This document shows, one piece after another, positions 25,142 through 34,176 of a stretch of 38,904 bases of DNA. The notes under the pieces are model-generated. The model did not search any database and had not been told where the DNA came from. It worked only from the letters and a program-made list of their open reading frames with translations. How positions within the stretch are numbered: position 1 is the first letter of the stretch; each line of letters opens with the position of its first letter. Origin of the DNA: Psychrobacter sp. FME6 (GTDB lineage: Bacteria; Pseudomonadota; Gammaproteobacteria; Pseudomonadales; Moraxellaceae). A program made the position numbers and the translations under genes. The stretch lies in the NCBI RefSeq assembly GCF_014861365.1, contig NZ_RRYW01000021.1, positions 1 through 38,904 of the forward strand. Reading direction: 5' to 3'.

Positions 25142-26350
25142 TTACGCTAATTTTGCTACAAGCTTGTCAGTAAGATGGCGTGCTATTTTATCAATCGCTA
25201 GAATATCTTCTATATCAGCAGTGTCACTTAACGGTGGTAGCTGTATATCATTTAAGGCTTGCTCATTAATATCAGCAATATCAGTCAGGCGAATATGACC
25301 TTCTAAAAATGCAGAAACGGCAATCTCATTGGCTGCATTTAATACAATCGTCGCTTGCGTGCCCGCTTGCATCGCTTGCCGAGCAAGGCTTAAGCAGGCA
25401 AATTTTTGCAGATCTGGTTCAACAAATTCCAAAGCACTTAGCGCAAATAAATCTAATGGCTGTGAGCCACTATCGATACGATTGGGGTAGCTGAGCGCAT
25501 GGGCAATGGGGGTTTTCATATCTGGACTGCCCAGCTGCGCTAAAAAGCTACCATCGCTATATTCTACCATTGAGTGAATGATACTTTGCGGATGAATAAC
25601 CACATTTATTTTATTTTCAGGCAAGTCAAATAAATGACACGCTTCTATCAGCTCAAGCCCTTTATTCATCATCGTTGCCGAGTCGACTGATATTTTTTGT
25701 CCCATCGACCAGTTTGGGTGTTTGACCGCTTCAGTGACACTCGCTTGCTGCATCTGTGCAAATGATTTTTGCAAAAATGGTCCACCAGACGCGGTCAACC
25801 ACAGCTTGCGTACGCCATGGCTTAGCTCATGAATTTGACTGTGGTCTTGTTGAATAGAGAACGGCAAACACTGAAAAATAGCGTTGTGCTCAGAGTCGAG
25901 CGGTAGCAAGGTAGCATGATGCGTTTTGACCGCATTAATCATCACTTTCCCTGCCATCACCAGGGCTTCTTTATTGGCCAGTAGAATACGCTTACCTGCA
26001 CGCGCTGCTGCTAAGGTAGAAGGCAGCCCTGCCGCGCCCACAATAGCGGCAACGACCGTATCAGTTTGCGAGTCAGTGGCAATATCTACCAACCCTTCTG
26101 CGCCGCCTACCACATCGATATCCAGACCAGCCGCACCAAGGCGCTGGGCAAAATCATCGACCGCTGCTGTCGGTACACTGACGCGTTTGGGTAAAAACTG
26201 TTTGCAAAGCGCCAGTAACTTATCTAAATGCTGGTAGCCTGATAAAGCATAAACTTCGTAGTGCTGTGGTTGTGCCGCTAGAATTGCTAACGTGCTATCG
26301 CCAATCGAACCTGTCGCGCCTAGTACGGCGATACGTTGCGTCATAACCAT
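25142..26350 (-). CDS. dxr: 1-deoxy-D-xylulose-5-phosphate reductoisomerase
   Basis: Second enzyme of the MEP isoprenoid pathway: converts DXP to MEP with NADPH, supplying the precursors of undecaprenyl carrier. It has about 402 residues (E. coli 398). The NADPH motif LGATGSIGDST is near the N-terminus. The metal-binding LDSEHNAIFQCL, and ASGGPF with KHPNWSMGQKISVDSATMMNKGLE, form the active site. ATG at 26350 (MVMTQRIAVL) is chosen because AAGG lies five bases upstream; ATG at 26344 is the alternative and matches other family members equally well. It is the target of fosmidomycin. Confidence 0.95.
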   Translation of the reverse strand: MVMTQRIAVLGATGSIGDSTLAILAAQPQHYEVYALSGYQHLDKLLALCKQFLPKRVSVPTAAVDDFAQRLGAAGLDIDVVGGAEGLVDIATDSQTDTVVAAIVGAAGLPSTLAAARAGKRILLANKEALVMAGKVMINAVKTHHATLLPLDSEHNAIFQCLPFSIQQDHSQIHELSHGVRKLWLTASGGPFLQKSFAQMQQASVTEAVKHPNWSMGQKISVDSATMMNKGLELIEACHLFDLPENKINVVIHPQSIIHSMVEYSDGSFLAQLGSPDMKTPIAHALSYPNRIDSGSQPLDLFALSALEFVEPDLQKFACLSLARQAMQAGTQATIVLNAANEIAVSAFLEGHIRLTDIADINEQALNDIQLPPLSDTADIEDILAIDKIARHLTDKLVAKLA

Positions 26351-26389
26351 CGGTGCCTTACCTATGAATGGTACTGTAAAAAACAGCAC

Positions 26390-26639
26390 TCGTATAAAAA
26401 ACTAAAGAAAAAAGTAAGAGTAAGCCGCAAAAAACATAAAAGCCATTGCTACTATAAATACTATTATATAAAAAAATAAGCGATCTTACCCTTATAGCTT
26501 TATCTTGTAGAGGCTAAATAAGGCTATTACCTATTTTGCCTCTATGAAAGACTGAAAAAAAATTTGCGTGCTGTGCTTACATCGACAGAGGCGGAAAAAC
26601 CGCCATCCGCCTCGCTATAAAATCTTTACAGCGAACGGA
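26390..26639. other. cdsA-dxr gap carrying a family A repeat core
   Basis: About 250 bp. Bases 26556-26600 (GCGTGCTGTGCTTAC...GACAGAGGC followed by GGAAAAA) match the inverted core of the family A repeats at 4336 and 16352. A 7-bp hairpin GAGGCGG/CCGCCTC (26587-26612) and another small pair TAGAGGC/GCCTCTA lie beside it. No gene. Confidence 0.55.
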
Positions 26640-27449
26640 CTACACCACGATCAAACCTAGCTGCTGTATCGCCCAAAACCCAAGCGCAAATATCGGTGTG
26701 GCAGATAATAGCGAGTCGATACGATCAAGCACTCCGCCATGACCCGGTAAAATGGTTCCTGAATCTTTGACATCGGCGCGGCGTTTAAGCATTGACTCAA
26801 ACAAATCACCAAGAACAGATGCTAAAATCGTTATTGCGGATAACGCCACAAAAGCAATAAGTGGCACGCCAGTTAACTGTAATTTAAAGACACTGATTGC
26901 AATCACTACCAGCAAACCTGTGACGAGCCCACCCGCCAGTCCCTCCATACTCTTATTAGGTGAGACATTGGGTGCCATCTTGCGGCGACCAAGCTTGCGA
27001 CCCACAAAATAAGCGCCACTATCCGCGCACCAGACTAATAAGAACACATAGAGCAACCACCATGCTGACAGTTGCCACAAATAAAACATAGCGGTAATAG
27101 AGGCGGTTAATATCACAGCGCCCATCAATGCCAGCTTCTTGCCATACCAATTAGTATGCGTGGGGAAAACTCTGACCCAAGACAAGGCCATTAGCCATAT
27201 AGCCAGTGAAGCCACCCACCAAAACAGCCAAGTGACTTTAAATATGAGCGATACTAAGGTCAGCACCAAGACCAGTACTACAAATAAAACAGGCTGGCGC
27301 CACTTCGGCATCAGCTTGGTCCATTCATGAGCAGCGATAATCACCCCAACCGCTAACAGCGGCGCAAATAAAATAGGGGTTTGGCTCGCAAACATTGCAA
27401 TACCAACGATAATAACGAGAACAATTGCCGTCTTAATTCGTTGCCACAT
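26640..27449 (-). CDS. cdsA: Phosphatidate cytidylyltransferase (CDP-diacylglycerol synthase)
   Basis: Makes CDP-diacylglycerol from phosphatidic acid and CTP, the branch point of phospholipid synthesis, in the inner membrane. It has 269 residues and about seven or eight membrane helices. The C-terminal signature SMLKRRADVKDSGTILPGHG and GGVLDRIDS (about 219-246) is the family pattern with its metal-binding acidic residues. The start at 27449 has AAGG ten bases upstream. It lies between uppS and dxr in the cluster. Confidence 0.95.
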   Translation of the reverse strand: MWQRIKTAIVLVIIVGIAMFASQTPILFAPLLAVGVIIAAHEWTKLMPKWRQPVLFVVLVLVLTLVSLIFKVTWLFWWVASLAIWLMALSWVRVFPTHTNWYGKKLALMGAVILTASITAMFYLWQLSAWWLLYVFLLVWCADSGAYFVGRKLGRRKMAPNVSPNKSMEGLAGGLVTGLLVVIAISVFKLQLTGVPLIAFVALSAITILASVLGDLFESMLKRRADVKDSGTILPGHGGVLDRIDSLLSATPIFALGFWAIQQLGLIVV

Positions 27450-27593
27450 ACTTATTGAGCCTTATTAATAATGAAAAATGCCTGATTAAAAACGCATTAT
27501 AGCAGTTAATCTACAATAGCCCACTAACAGTGCGTATTCGTGAACGTTCAATATAGCCAATTAAGACGGTTTATTGTGTCACCAGCAAGTTTC

Positions 27594-28358
27594 TTAATGC
27601 ATTTTCTGCTCTGTCACTACCTGTTCGCTGGTTTTGCCAAAGCGGCGTTGTCGTCGGGCGAATTCTGCCACCATCGCTGCTAACTCATCCGCTGCAAAGT
27701 TTGGCCACAGTGTTTGGGTAAAAAATAGCTCGGCATACGCCGATTGCCACAATAAAAAGTTAGAAAGACGATATTCGCCACCTGTACGTATTAGCATATC
27801 CACTTCGGGCGCATCCGCCAATTGCACATACTTACTGAGGCTCTGTTTATCGATATCTTCCACTGATAGCTGGCCTAGCTGCACTTGCTGTGCCAGCTGC
27901 TTTGCGGCATGGGCGATATCCCATTGGCCGCCATAACTGATCGCAATGACCAATGTCATGGCTTCAAAATTTGCCGTTTTTGCTTCAGCGTCTGCCATTA
28001 ATGCCTGCAAATCATCGCTCAGCTGACTGCGATCACCAATGAAACGCAGACGAATACGGTGCTTCTGCATACGAGGCATTTGCTCATGAATGGTTAAGCT
28101 TAATAGGTGCATCAATAACGCCACCTCATTTGGTGGGCGTTGCCAGTTTTCACTAGAAAAGGCAAATACCGTTAAGACTTCAATTCCGACCCTAACACAG
28201 TATTCGACAATCGGGTCTAGCGCATCTTTGCCTGCCACATGCCCTTGACCAGCACCCAGTTCATTGGCTTTACCATAGCGATTATTGCCATCCATGATGA
28301 TAGCAATATGACGGGGAAGAATAGCAGAAATCGAAGCGGTTGACGTTGACGGGGACAT
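27594..28358 (-). CDS. uppS: Undecaprenyl diphosphate synthase (cis-prenyltransferase)
   Basis: Condenses FPP with eight isopentenyl diphosphates to make the C55 carrier for peptidoglycan and O-antigen. It has 254 residues. Catalytic Asp23 is in IAIIMDGNNRYGK. The conserved FAFSSENWQRP and the C-terminal DMLIRTGGEYRLSNFLLWQ and YAELFF motifs are present. The residue after MDGN is usually N-RW; here it is NRYG, a conservative change. The N-terminus has about ten extra Ser/Thr-rich residues. The ribosome binding site is weak. Confidence 0.95.
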   Translation of the reverse strand: MSPSTSTASISAILPRHIAIIMDGNNRYGKANELGAGQGHVAGKDALDPIVEYCVRVGIEVLTVFAFSSENWQRPPNEVALLMHLLSLTIHEQMPRMQKHRIRLRFIGDRSQLSDDLQALMADAEAKTANFEAMTLVIAISYGGQWDIAHAAKQLAQQVQLGQLSVEDIDKQSLSKYVQLADAPEVDMLIRTGGEYRLSNFLLWQSAYAELFFTQTLWPNFAADELAAMVAEFARRQRRFGKTSEQVVTEQKMH

Positions 28359-28494
28359 AGGCGAACTTGCTTATTGTTGAGGTGAGATAATAATAACGCG
28401 TGCGATAGCGGTTAAAAAGGACAATACAGACAATTCATAAACTTATCACAATTCAGTCATTTGACCTTGACCATATTATGACAGCAATCTACAC

Positions 28495-28530
28495 AAAACT
28501 AAGCAGCCGGTGCATTGGCTGCTTAGTTTT
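28495..28530. terminator. Hairpin between frr and uppS
   Basis: Perfect 14-bp stem AAAACTAAGCAGCC / GGCTGCTTAGTTTT with an 8-base loop, 50 bp downstream of frr. The terminal T-tract is short, so it may terminate only partially or act as an attenuator before uppS. Confidence 0.7.
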
Positions 28531-28579
28531 GGCGGTATTACCAATATTTTGTCGGTCTAAATGACAAAAAAACTGATGT

Positions 28580-29134
28580 TTATACTTCCATTAAATCGCT
28601 TTCTTTTTTACTTAAGCGGCTATCAATGGTCTCAATAAACTTATCGGTAATTTTTTGAATATCATCACTGGCACGGCGCTCATCATCTTCTGATATTTCT
28701 TTTTCTTTTGCCAAGTCTTTAATATCGTTCATCATATCACGGCGAATATTACGAATAGAAACACGGCTGTTTTCTGCCTCGCCACGTGCCAATTTTTGCA
28801 TATCTTTTCGGGTTTCTTCTGTCAACGCTGGCATCGGCACACGAATCACATCAGCTGACATTGGGTTCAGACCCAAATCTGCTTCGCGAATCGCTTTATC
28901 AATCGCTTGTACCATGGTGCGGTCAAACGGCTGCACAAGTAAGGTACGCGAGTCTTCAACGTTGACGCTGGCTACTTGGTTTAGTGGGGTATCAGAACCG
29001 TAGTAGCTGACCATCACGCCTGACAACATACCTGGATGCGCTCGCCCAGTACGGACTTTACTAAAAGTACTCTCAAGCGCTTCTAAGGTTTTTTGCATGC
29101 GCGCTTCGCCGTCTTGCTTAATCTCTTTAATCAT
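28580..29134 (-). CDS. frr: Ribosome recycling factor
   Basis: With EF-G, splits the post-termination ribosome. It has 184 residues (usual 185), with the full two-domain pattern: the three-helix-bundle N-terminus [20 protein letters not shown], the conserved [10 protein letters not shown], the middle domain [16 protein letters not shown], and the C-terminal helix ending DLMEV. The ATG at 29134 has AAGGA at good spacing. pyrH lies 108 bp upstream. Confidence 0.97.
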   Translation of the reverse strand: MIKEIKQDGEARMQKTLEALESTFSKVRTGRAHPGMLSGVMVSYYGSDTPLNQVASVNVEDSRTLLVQPFDRTMVQAIDKAIREADLGLNPMSADVIRVPMPALTEETRKDMQKLARGEAENSRVSIRNIRRDMMNDIKDLAKEKEISEDDERRASDDIQKITDKFIETIDSRLSKKESDLMEV

Positions 29135-29242
29135 TAGGTATCCTTATTTATCGCTGTCGACAAATCATTCATTGTTAATTATATAGGTATTCATTATTGG
29201 TTGTTTATTCAGCCACATTCAGGGCTGACGTAGCAATAAAAA

Positions 29243-29968
29243 TTAATGATAAACGCGTGTGCCTTCATTTTCGCCCATAATCACATTCAATAAGGCGTTA
29301 GGCTTGGTCATATCAAAAACTTGTAACGGTACATTGTGCTCACGGCATAGCGCAATAGCGGTTAAATCCATGACCCCGAGCTTCTGCTCTAATACCTCAT
29401 CAAAGGTCAAACCATCATATTTGACCGCATCAGCATGTAGGCTTGGGTCTTTATCATAGACACCATCAACTTTGGTGGCTTTTAAGATTAAGCCCGCTTC
29501 GATTTCGATACCGCGTAAGCAAGCAGCCGTATCAGTGGTAAAGAAAGGATTGCCTGTACCAGCGACAAAGATACACACTTCGCCGTTTTTAAGATAACGA
29601 ATCGCATTACGGCTGCTATAGCTTTCAGTTACCTCACCAATGGGCAACGCTGACATCAAACGGGTTTTGATATTGCGACGCTCAAGGGCGTCACGCATTG
29701 CCAGACCATTCATAACAGTGGCTAGCATACCCATTTGATCGCCTGTGACGCGACCAACCAAGCCTTCTTTTTGTAGCTGAGCACCGCGATATAAGTTACC
29801 GCCGCCGACGACGATACCGACTTGTACACCAAGTCCGCGTAAATGAGCAATAGACAAACTCATTTTATCGAGTACTTCGGTATCAATACCCATGTCTTTG
29901 CCACCCGCTAAGGCTTCGCCAGAGAGTTTTAGCAAGATACGAGAATAACTTGGGTTTTTGTCAGACAT
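29243..29968 (-). CDS. pyrH: Uridylate kinase (UMP kinase)
   Basis: Phosphorylates UMP to UDP for pyrimidine and UDP-sugar synthesis. It has 241 residues. The amino-acid-kinase fold is shown by [12 protein letters not shown] near the N-terminus, the glycine-rich [13 protein letters not shown], and [13 protein letters not shown] for substrate binding. The start at 29968 has AAGG at good spacing. It is the first gene of the cluster in this window. rpsB and tsf, the usual upstream genes, are absent; rimO lies upstream instead. Confidence 0.97.
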   Translation of the reverse strand: MSDKNPSYSRILLKLSGEALAGGKDMGIDTEVLDKMSLSIAHLRGLGVQVGIVVGGGNLYRGAQLQKEGLVGRVTGDQMGMLATVMNGLAMRDALERRNIKTRLMSALPIGEVTESYSSRNAIRYLKNGEVCIFVAGTGNPFFTTDTAACLRGIEIEAGLILKATKVDGVYDKDPSLHADAVKYDGLTFDEVLEQKLGVMDLTAIALCREHNVPLQVFDMTKPNALLNVIMGENEGTRVYH

Positions 29969-30101
29969 GGGGTCACCTTGTTAGCATTAAATTATAATTA
30001 AAGTTATCGATAAAACACAAATAGAATTTGCCTTTGGATTCGCCTACAGCGTCATACTCAGTGGTAGGCATGTAAAAAGGCTAAATTGCGCTAATTGTAG
30101 C

Positions 30102-30123
30102 AAAAACTGCCCGCTGTTGGGCA
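30102..30123 (-). terminator. Likely intrinsic terminator after rimO
   Basis: On the minus strand TGCCC-AACAGC-GGGCA followed by GTTTTTG, 30 bp downstream of the rimO stop. The stem is only 5 bp but GC-rich with a T-run. It separates rimO from pyrH. Confidence 0.5.
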
Positions 30124-30152
30124 ATTTTCACTTGAGATAATAGGTTTGCTTT

Positions 30153-31736
30153 TTAACCTTGATAACTAGCAAATAAGTCATATTCGCTAGCATCATCAAT
30201 AGTAACCGTTAAGAATTGCCCTACTTTGACGTGGCCGTCAATCTCATCGACATAGACATGACCATCAATCTCAGGCGCGTCAGCGTAGCTACGACAAATA
30301 GCGATGCCTTCCTCACTATCAATTTCATCGACCAATACCATTAAGGTTTTGCCAATTTTTTCTTGTAGTTTTTGCGCAGAAATCTCTTGCTGTACGCTCA
30401 TAAAACGCTCGTAGCGTTCTTGCTTGATATTTTCAGGCACAGGATTTGGCAAATCATTGGCGACCGCGCCTTCGACTTCCGAATAGGTAAAGGCACCAAC
30501 GCGGTCAAGGCCTGCTTCGACTAACCAGTCAAGCAAGACTTGAAAGTCTTCTTCGGTCTCACCAGGGAAGCCAACGACAAAGGTGGAGCGAATGACGATA
30601 TCAGGACAAATCTCACGCCACGCCTTGATACGAGCTAGCGTGTTCTCGCTATGTGCTGGGCGTTTCATGGCTTTTAAGATGCGATGACTGGCATGTTGGA
30701 ACGGAATATCCAAATAAGGTAACAGCTTCTTCTCGCCCATAAGCTCAACGACTTTATCCACATGCGGATACGGATAGACGTAATGCAGACGCACCCAAAT
30801 ACCCAAATCATTCAACGCTTTACACATATCATAAAACTTGGATTTGAGCGGCATACCATTCCAAAAGCTGGTCTTGTACTTTAAATCCAAACCATACGCA
30901 GAAGTGTCTTGCGAGATAATAAGTAACTCTTTCACCCCCGCCTTTTTGAGCGCCAGTGCTTCATTCATGACACTATCAATCGGACGCGATACTAAATCAC
31001 CGCGTAGGCTTGGAATAATGCAGAAAGTACAGCGATGGTTACAACCTTCAGATATTTTTAGATAGGCATAATGACTGGGCGTTAATTTAATGCCCGCTTC
31101 ATTAATCAAATCAATTTTAGGATTATAGTCTTTGTCCTGTGCCTTATTGGGGCGCGGCACATGCTGTGAAACTGCGGTAATCACTTCATCATAAGCATGA
31201 GCACCAGTCACAGCTAGCACCGCTGGATGCATGGTACGGATTTTTTCCGCTTCTTTACCCAAGCAACCCGTTACGATGACTTTACCGTTTTTACTAATGG
31301 CCTCACCGATGGCATCGAGCGACTCTTGTACTGCTGACTCAATAAAGCCGCAAGTATTAACCACGACTAGGTCTGCGCCATCATAATCACTGGCAACCTG
31401 ATAGCCATCACGGCTCAATTCCGTAATAATACGCTCACTATCTACTAATGCTTTTGGGCAACCAAGCGATACAAAACCAATCTTAGGCGCTGTGTTGACG
31501 GGCGCATTTATAGTCGCTGAAGTAGTTGAAGTCACCTGACTACTTTGTTCGATACTACGGTTTTGATTGTGATTGGCTTTATGGTGGTAAGGGTCACTGC
31601 TATCTGTTGAGCGCTGCGCGGGCGTTGCTGTCGGCTTGGCAGGATTGAAGATAGTAGCAGTGTCCTTTGGGGTGTTAGGAACTGGCTGTGAGGTAGTAAC
31701 AGTCGGATTAACGGACTCGGTAGAAGTTTTGGGCAT
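30153..31736 (-). CDS. rimO: Ribosomal protein S12 methylthiotransferase RimO
   Basis: A radical-SAM enzyme that adds a methylthio group to Asp89 of ribosomal protein S12. It has 527 residues from ATG 31736, chosen because AAGG lies six bases upstream; a start 12 codons earlier is possible. The conserved protein begins only at residue 85 ([20 protein letters not shown]). The preceding 84 residues are a Ser/Thr/Pro/Asn-rich extension absent from E. coli RimO (441 residues). The N-terminal iron-sulfur cluster ligands are Cys93, Cys129 and Cys158. The radical-SAM cluster is CNHRCTFC (Cys232, 236, 239). The TRAM domain is at the C-terminus ([14 protein letters not shown]...YDLFA). Monocistronic. 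Confidence 0.95.
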   Translation of the reverse strand: MPKTSTESVNPTVTTSQPVPNTPKDTATIFNPAKPTATPAQRSTDSSDPYHHKANHNQNRSIEQSSQVTSTTSATINAPVNTAPKIGFVSLGCPKALVDSERIITELSRDGYQVASDYDGADLVVVNTCGFIESAVQESLDAIGEAISKNGKVIVTGCLGKEAEKIRTMHPAVLAVTGAHAYDEVITAVSQHVPRPNKAQDKDYNPKIDLINEAGIKLTPSHYAYLKISEGCNHRCTFCIIPSLRGDLVSRPIDSVMNEALALKKAGVKELLIISQDTSAYGLDLKYKTSFWNGMPLKSKFYDMCKALNDLGIWVRLHYVYPYPHVDKVVELMGEKKLLPYLDIPFQHASHRILKAMKRPAHSENTLARIKAWREICPDIVIRSTFVVGFPGETEEDFQVLLDWLVEAGLDRVGAFTYSEVEGAVANDLPNPVPENIKQERYERFMSVQQEISAQKLQEKIGKTLMVLVDEIDSEEGIAICRSYADAPEIDGHVYVDEIDGHVKVGQFLTVTIDDASEYDLFASYQG

Positions 31737-31911
31737 GGCTGACCTTGCTAGAGATAAATTGGCTGTGCGCATTGTACGTTTTTTTTGTGATAATCACCAG
31801 TTTTGCCGCCCTATAGTGTTGATTTATGGTTAAATATTATATCGAGTATTCCTTTCTCCTAGGCATAGTCAATATTGATGCCTATATTAATGATATGCAC
31901 ACACACTTTGG

Positions 31912-31935
31912 CTAGGGCGTGTCATCATTTAGACA
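31912..31935. mobile_element. Solitary IS-end-like sequence
   Basis: CTAGGGCGTGTCATCA (31912-31927) is the exact reverse complement of bases 41-56, where an IS end interrupts the hydrolase gene. Both are followed by TTAG and a partly similar AT-rich stretch. No transposase is nearby, so this is a remnant end or a small non-autonomous derivative. Confidence 0.45.
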
Positions 31936-32036
31936 TCTCTGCATCAGAGAACAAACGCAAATTCTTTTAATATCAATAATTTATAATTCTTAGTAAAAAT
32001 AATCGCTAAAAAATTAAAATTAATTGCAAATAGGGG

Positions 32037-32064
32037 TTGCCAAATCATTCAAACTCTATATAAT
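32037..32064 (+). promoter_or_regulatory. Sigma-70 promoter of tRNA-Leu
   Basis: TTGCCA (32037-32042) and TATAAT (32059-32064) with 16-bp spacing. A start near 32071 would give a leader of about 80 nt to be removed from the tRNA precursor. Confidence 0.7.
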
Positions 32065-32152
32065 AGCCAACCACTGAGACGCACTACCGAATCAGTTAAC
32101 TGTCTAGATAGCATTTGAGTTTCATTGCTGTTAATGATAGAGTAACGAAAAT

Positions 32153-32237
32153 GGGGCTGTGGCGGAATTGGTAGACGCACCAGATTTAGGTTCTGGCGCC
32201 GCAAGGTGTGAGAGTTCGAGTCTCTCCAGCCCCACCA
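32153..32237 (+). tRNA. tRNA-Leu (anticodon UAG)
   Basis: 85 nt with encoded CCA. The 7-bp acceptor stem GGGGCTG / CAGCCCC pairs perfectly, with discriminator A. The anticodon stem CCAGA/TCTGG encloses TTTAGGT, so the anticodon is TAG, reading CUA and other CUN leucine codons. The long variable arm (CGCCGCAAGGTGTG) is that of a class II tRNA. The T arm is AGAGTTCGAGTCTCT. The gene stands alone. Confidence 0.98.
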
Positions 32238-32268
32238 TTTTCGGATAGTACATCTTAGACCAAATATC

Positions 32269-32295
32269 AAAACCTGCCTCTGAGCAGGTTTTTTT
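32269..32295 (+). terminator. Intrinsic terminator of tRNA-Leu
   Basis: AAAACCTGC - CTCTGA - GCAGGTTTTTTT, a 9-bp stem with T-run, 31 bp after the tRNA. Confidence 0.9.
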
Positions 32296-32319
32296 GTGTT
32301 TAAGGTTTATGTAAAACAC

Positions 32320-32364
32320 TTATCCATAATAAACAGAGAAAGCTAAGACCTATATTATGGATAA
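32320..32364 (+). promoter_or_regulatory. Leader hairpin before the small membrane protein gene
   Basis: TTATCCATAATA (32320-32331) and TATTATGGATAA (32353-32364) form a perfect 12-bp inverted repeat around 21 bases. A second, smaller pair GTGTTT/AAACAC (32296-32319) precedes it. It lies 31 bases before a 6-codon upstream reading frame, so a role in expression of the following gene is plausible. Confidence 0.5.
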
Positions 32365-32395
32365 AGGCCTGATAGCAATTATTAGAGGTATAAAA

Positions 32396-32416
32396 ATGAC
32401 TGGTTTAAAACGATGA
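32396..32416 (+). CDS. Six-codon upstream reading frame (MTGLKR)
   Basis: The ATG at 32396 has AGAGG seven bases upstream, the best ribosome binding site in this leader. The frame encodes MTGLKR and stops with TGA overlapping the next ATG as ATGA (32413-32416). The downstream gene lacks its own ribosome binding site, so reinitiation after this frame is likely. Confidence 0.5.
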   Translation: MTGLKR

Positions 32417-32925
32417 ATAAAGGATTTTGGTTAACGGTAGGTCTACTGCTGCTATTGACAGCCAGTCTTTTGGGTCTTCGCAACCTATATAAACCTGATA
32501 GTTCAGCTGACTTGGATACAAACTCGAATACCAAGATTATGATGAGCTTGGATAAATTTAGTGGCTTTCACCACGATGCAGAGATACTTTTAGAAAAGTT
32601 AACCGTTCTAAAAGCGGGTATAGAAAGCGCGATTGCTACCCAAGATACCAAACTATTAGCAAGCACTATCAGCAACACTTATAGAATCATAGATAATGTG
32701 AATGTTAATCGTCTGCCAACTATCGCACCTTTTGAGGTTTGCGATGAAACATTAGATACAATGAGCCGCTATGCTATTAGCGCTAAGAGTTATTACTCTG
32801 GTACTGACAACACCAATATAGATCAGATGAATGAATTAAGAGAGACTTTCAATATGAAATTTGCTCAGTGTCAAAGCATCGTTAATGATAAATCTGTGGA
32901 AGCACTCTATCAAGACTATCAGTAA
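32413..32925 (+). CDS. Hypothetical single-pass membrane protein
   Basis: 170 residues, family not recognised. An N-terminal signal-anchor or membrane helix (about 5-22, FWLTVGLLLLLTASLLGL) is followed by a soluble, mostly helical and Asn/Asp/Ser-rich domain. Two cysteines, in FEVCDETL and KFAQCQSI, could form a disulfide if the domain is periplasmic. The start overlaps the stop of a six-codon frame (ATGA). It ends 6 bp before the convergent kinase gene, with no terminator between. Confidence 0.7.
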   Translation: MNKGFWLTVGLLLLLTASLLGLRNLYKPDSSADLDTNSNTKIMMSLDKFSGFHHDAEILLEKLTVLKAGIESAIATQDTKLLASTISNTYRIIDNVNVNRLPTIAPFEVCDETLDTMSRYAISAKSYYSGTDNTNIDQMNELRETFNMKFAQCQSIVNDKSVEALYQDYQ

Positions 32926-32931
32926 TACGCT

Positions 32932-34014
32932 TTATCTGCTTTGTAACAACGTTAAATCCCTCAAAACCTCCTCCATACTTCGATAGCGCGTCTCTAGCCA
33001 TTTTGCCAATGCCTTATCGATAATGTGTTGATAGCGATCATATTCTGATGGCAATTTTGGCACAGGCTGTTGGCAATGTTGAATCGCCCAATCAAGCATT
33101 GGCTGACTACTTTGCGCTCTCACTCTAAACGGTCGCTTGCCCACTAATATCTCATACAGCATTATTCCAAACGCATAAATATCGCTCGATACCGTTGCAC
33201 CCTGCCCTTGCCAACGCTCGGGCGCAAGATATGCTGGTGTGCCCGCAGGATTTGAATTACTAGCGCTATCAAAGCGTTGCGCTAAAGCAAAATCAGTTAA
33301 CAACAAATCAGACGTTATTCTATTATAATTAGTGCCATCCGTTAAAGTCCGTTTGAGCAAAATATTACTGGGCTTAATATCATTATGTAACCAGCCTATC
33401 TTATGCAAACGACGAATAAGATAAGCAGCTTGCAAGATAAATTGATGTTTTTGTTGAGCGGTTAATAACAGATGCTTTTGAGCGCTTAACTGACTTGCCA
33501 AGCTGCCATTAAGATAATAGGGCATGACAAGTATAATCAGCTGCAAAGACGGCTCTAATATTTGAAGCGTGATATTTTCATAATCTAATAGCAGCGGTGC
33601 GATCAGATTATTTTGATGGTTCGATGAAGTATTTATAGATTTTAGAACATCCGCTTCGTCGGTTAAATCAGCCAACTTGTCTGAGTCTTGACTGGCACCA
33701 CCTTTACTTACATTACTTAAAGCACTTAACTGCCATTTAATCATCACATTACCAAACTGTGGATGCTGCGCGCGTGTTAAACCTTGATAATTATTATTTT
33801 TAATATCATAGCTTTTAGCATTCTGATTTTGCTCCCTATTTTTTCCACTATTTTGCTGGCTAAGGCGTTGGTGGGCTAGCTCAGTATAATATCGTGCGGA
33901 CAACGCTTGAGTAATGATTGGCAATAGCTGCTGAGCATGTGCCTGTAACGCTTGTATATTAGACAGATTACTGGCACTATTTTTCATGGTACTTTTCCCG
34001 ATACTGTTTTTCAT
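32932..34014 (-). CDS. Hanks-type serine/threonine protein kinase
   Basis: A eukaryotic-like protein kinase, 360 residues, soluble with no membrane helix. The ATP-binding Lys is probably Lys93 (NVMIKW). The catalytic loop reads HNDIKPSNILL with Asp212 (HND in place of HRD). The metal-binding motif is DFA with Asp241 in place of DFG. GTPAYLAPERW (258-268) is the activation-segment/APE motif, and SSDIYAFGIMLYEILVGKRPF is the conserved subdomain IX. The essential Lys, Asp and Asp are present, so activity is plausible. The loss of Arg before the catalytic Asp suggests that it does not need activation-loop phosphorylation. The glycine-rich loop is not obvious. The first ten residues are near-duplicated (MKNS...MKNS), so Met10 at 33987 is an alternative start. 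Substrate unknown. Confidence 0.85.
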   Translation of the reverse strand: MKNSIGKSTMKNSASNLSNIQALQAHAQQLLPIITQALSARYYTELAHQRLSQQNSGKNREQNQNAKSYDIKNNNYQGLTRAQHPQFGNVMIKWQLSALSNVSKGGASQDSDKLADLTDEADVLKSINTSSNHQNNLIAPLLLDYENITLQILEPSLQLIILVMPYYLNGSLASQLSAQKHLLLTAQQKHQFILQAAYLIRRLHKIGWLHNDIKPSNILLKRTLTDGTNYNRITSDLLLTDFALAQRFDSASNSNPAGTPAYLAPERWQGQGATVSSDIYAFGIMLYEILVGKRPFRVRAQSSQPMLDWAIQHCQQPVPKLPSEYDRYQHIIDKALAKWLETRYRSMEEVLRDLTLLQSR

Positions 34015-34176
34015 GGTACGGTGACACTGCTACCGCCCAATTTATACCATCTCCAAAAACCAGAATAACGCAAAAAACTGTGCAAGCACTACATCTATTA
34101 GGCTTAGCAGATTTAATAACGTTAATCATACTTTTTGGATTTAGTGTTAAACGCCACTTTAACGGTTAGAGTCATT

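Larger units (their letters stand above)
31737..32152. other. rimO-tRNA-Leu intergenic region
   Basis: About 415 bp without a gene. It holds the isolated IS-end-like sequence at 31912, very AT-rich DNA around 31960-32030 and the tRNA promoter at 32037-32064. A TATAAT within the first 120 bp on the minus strand could serve rimO, without a convincing -35. Confidence 0.5.
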
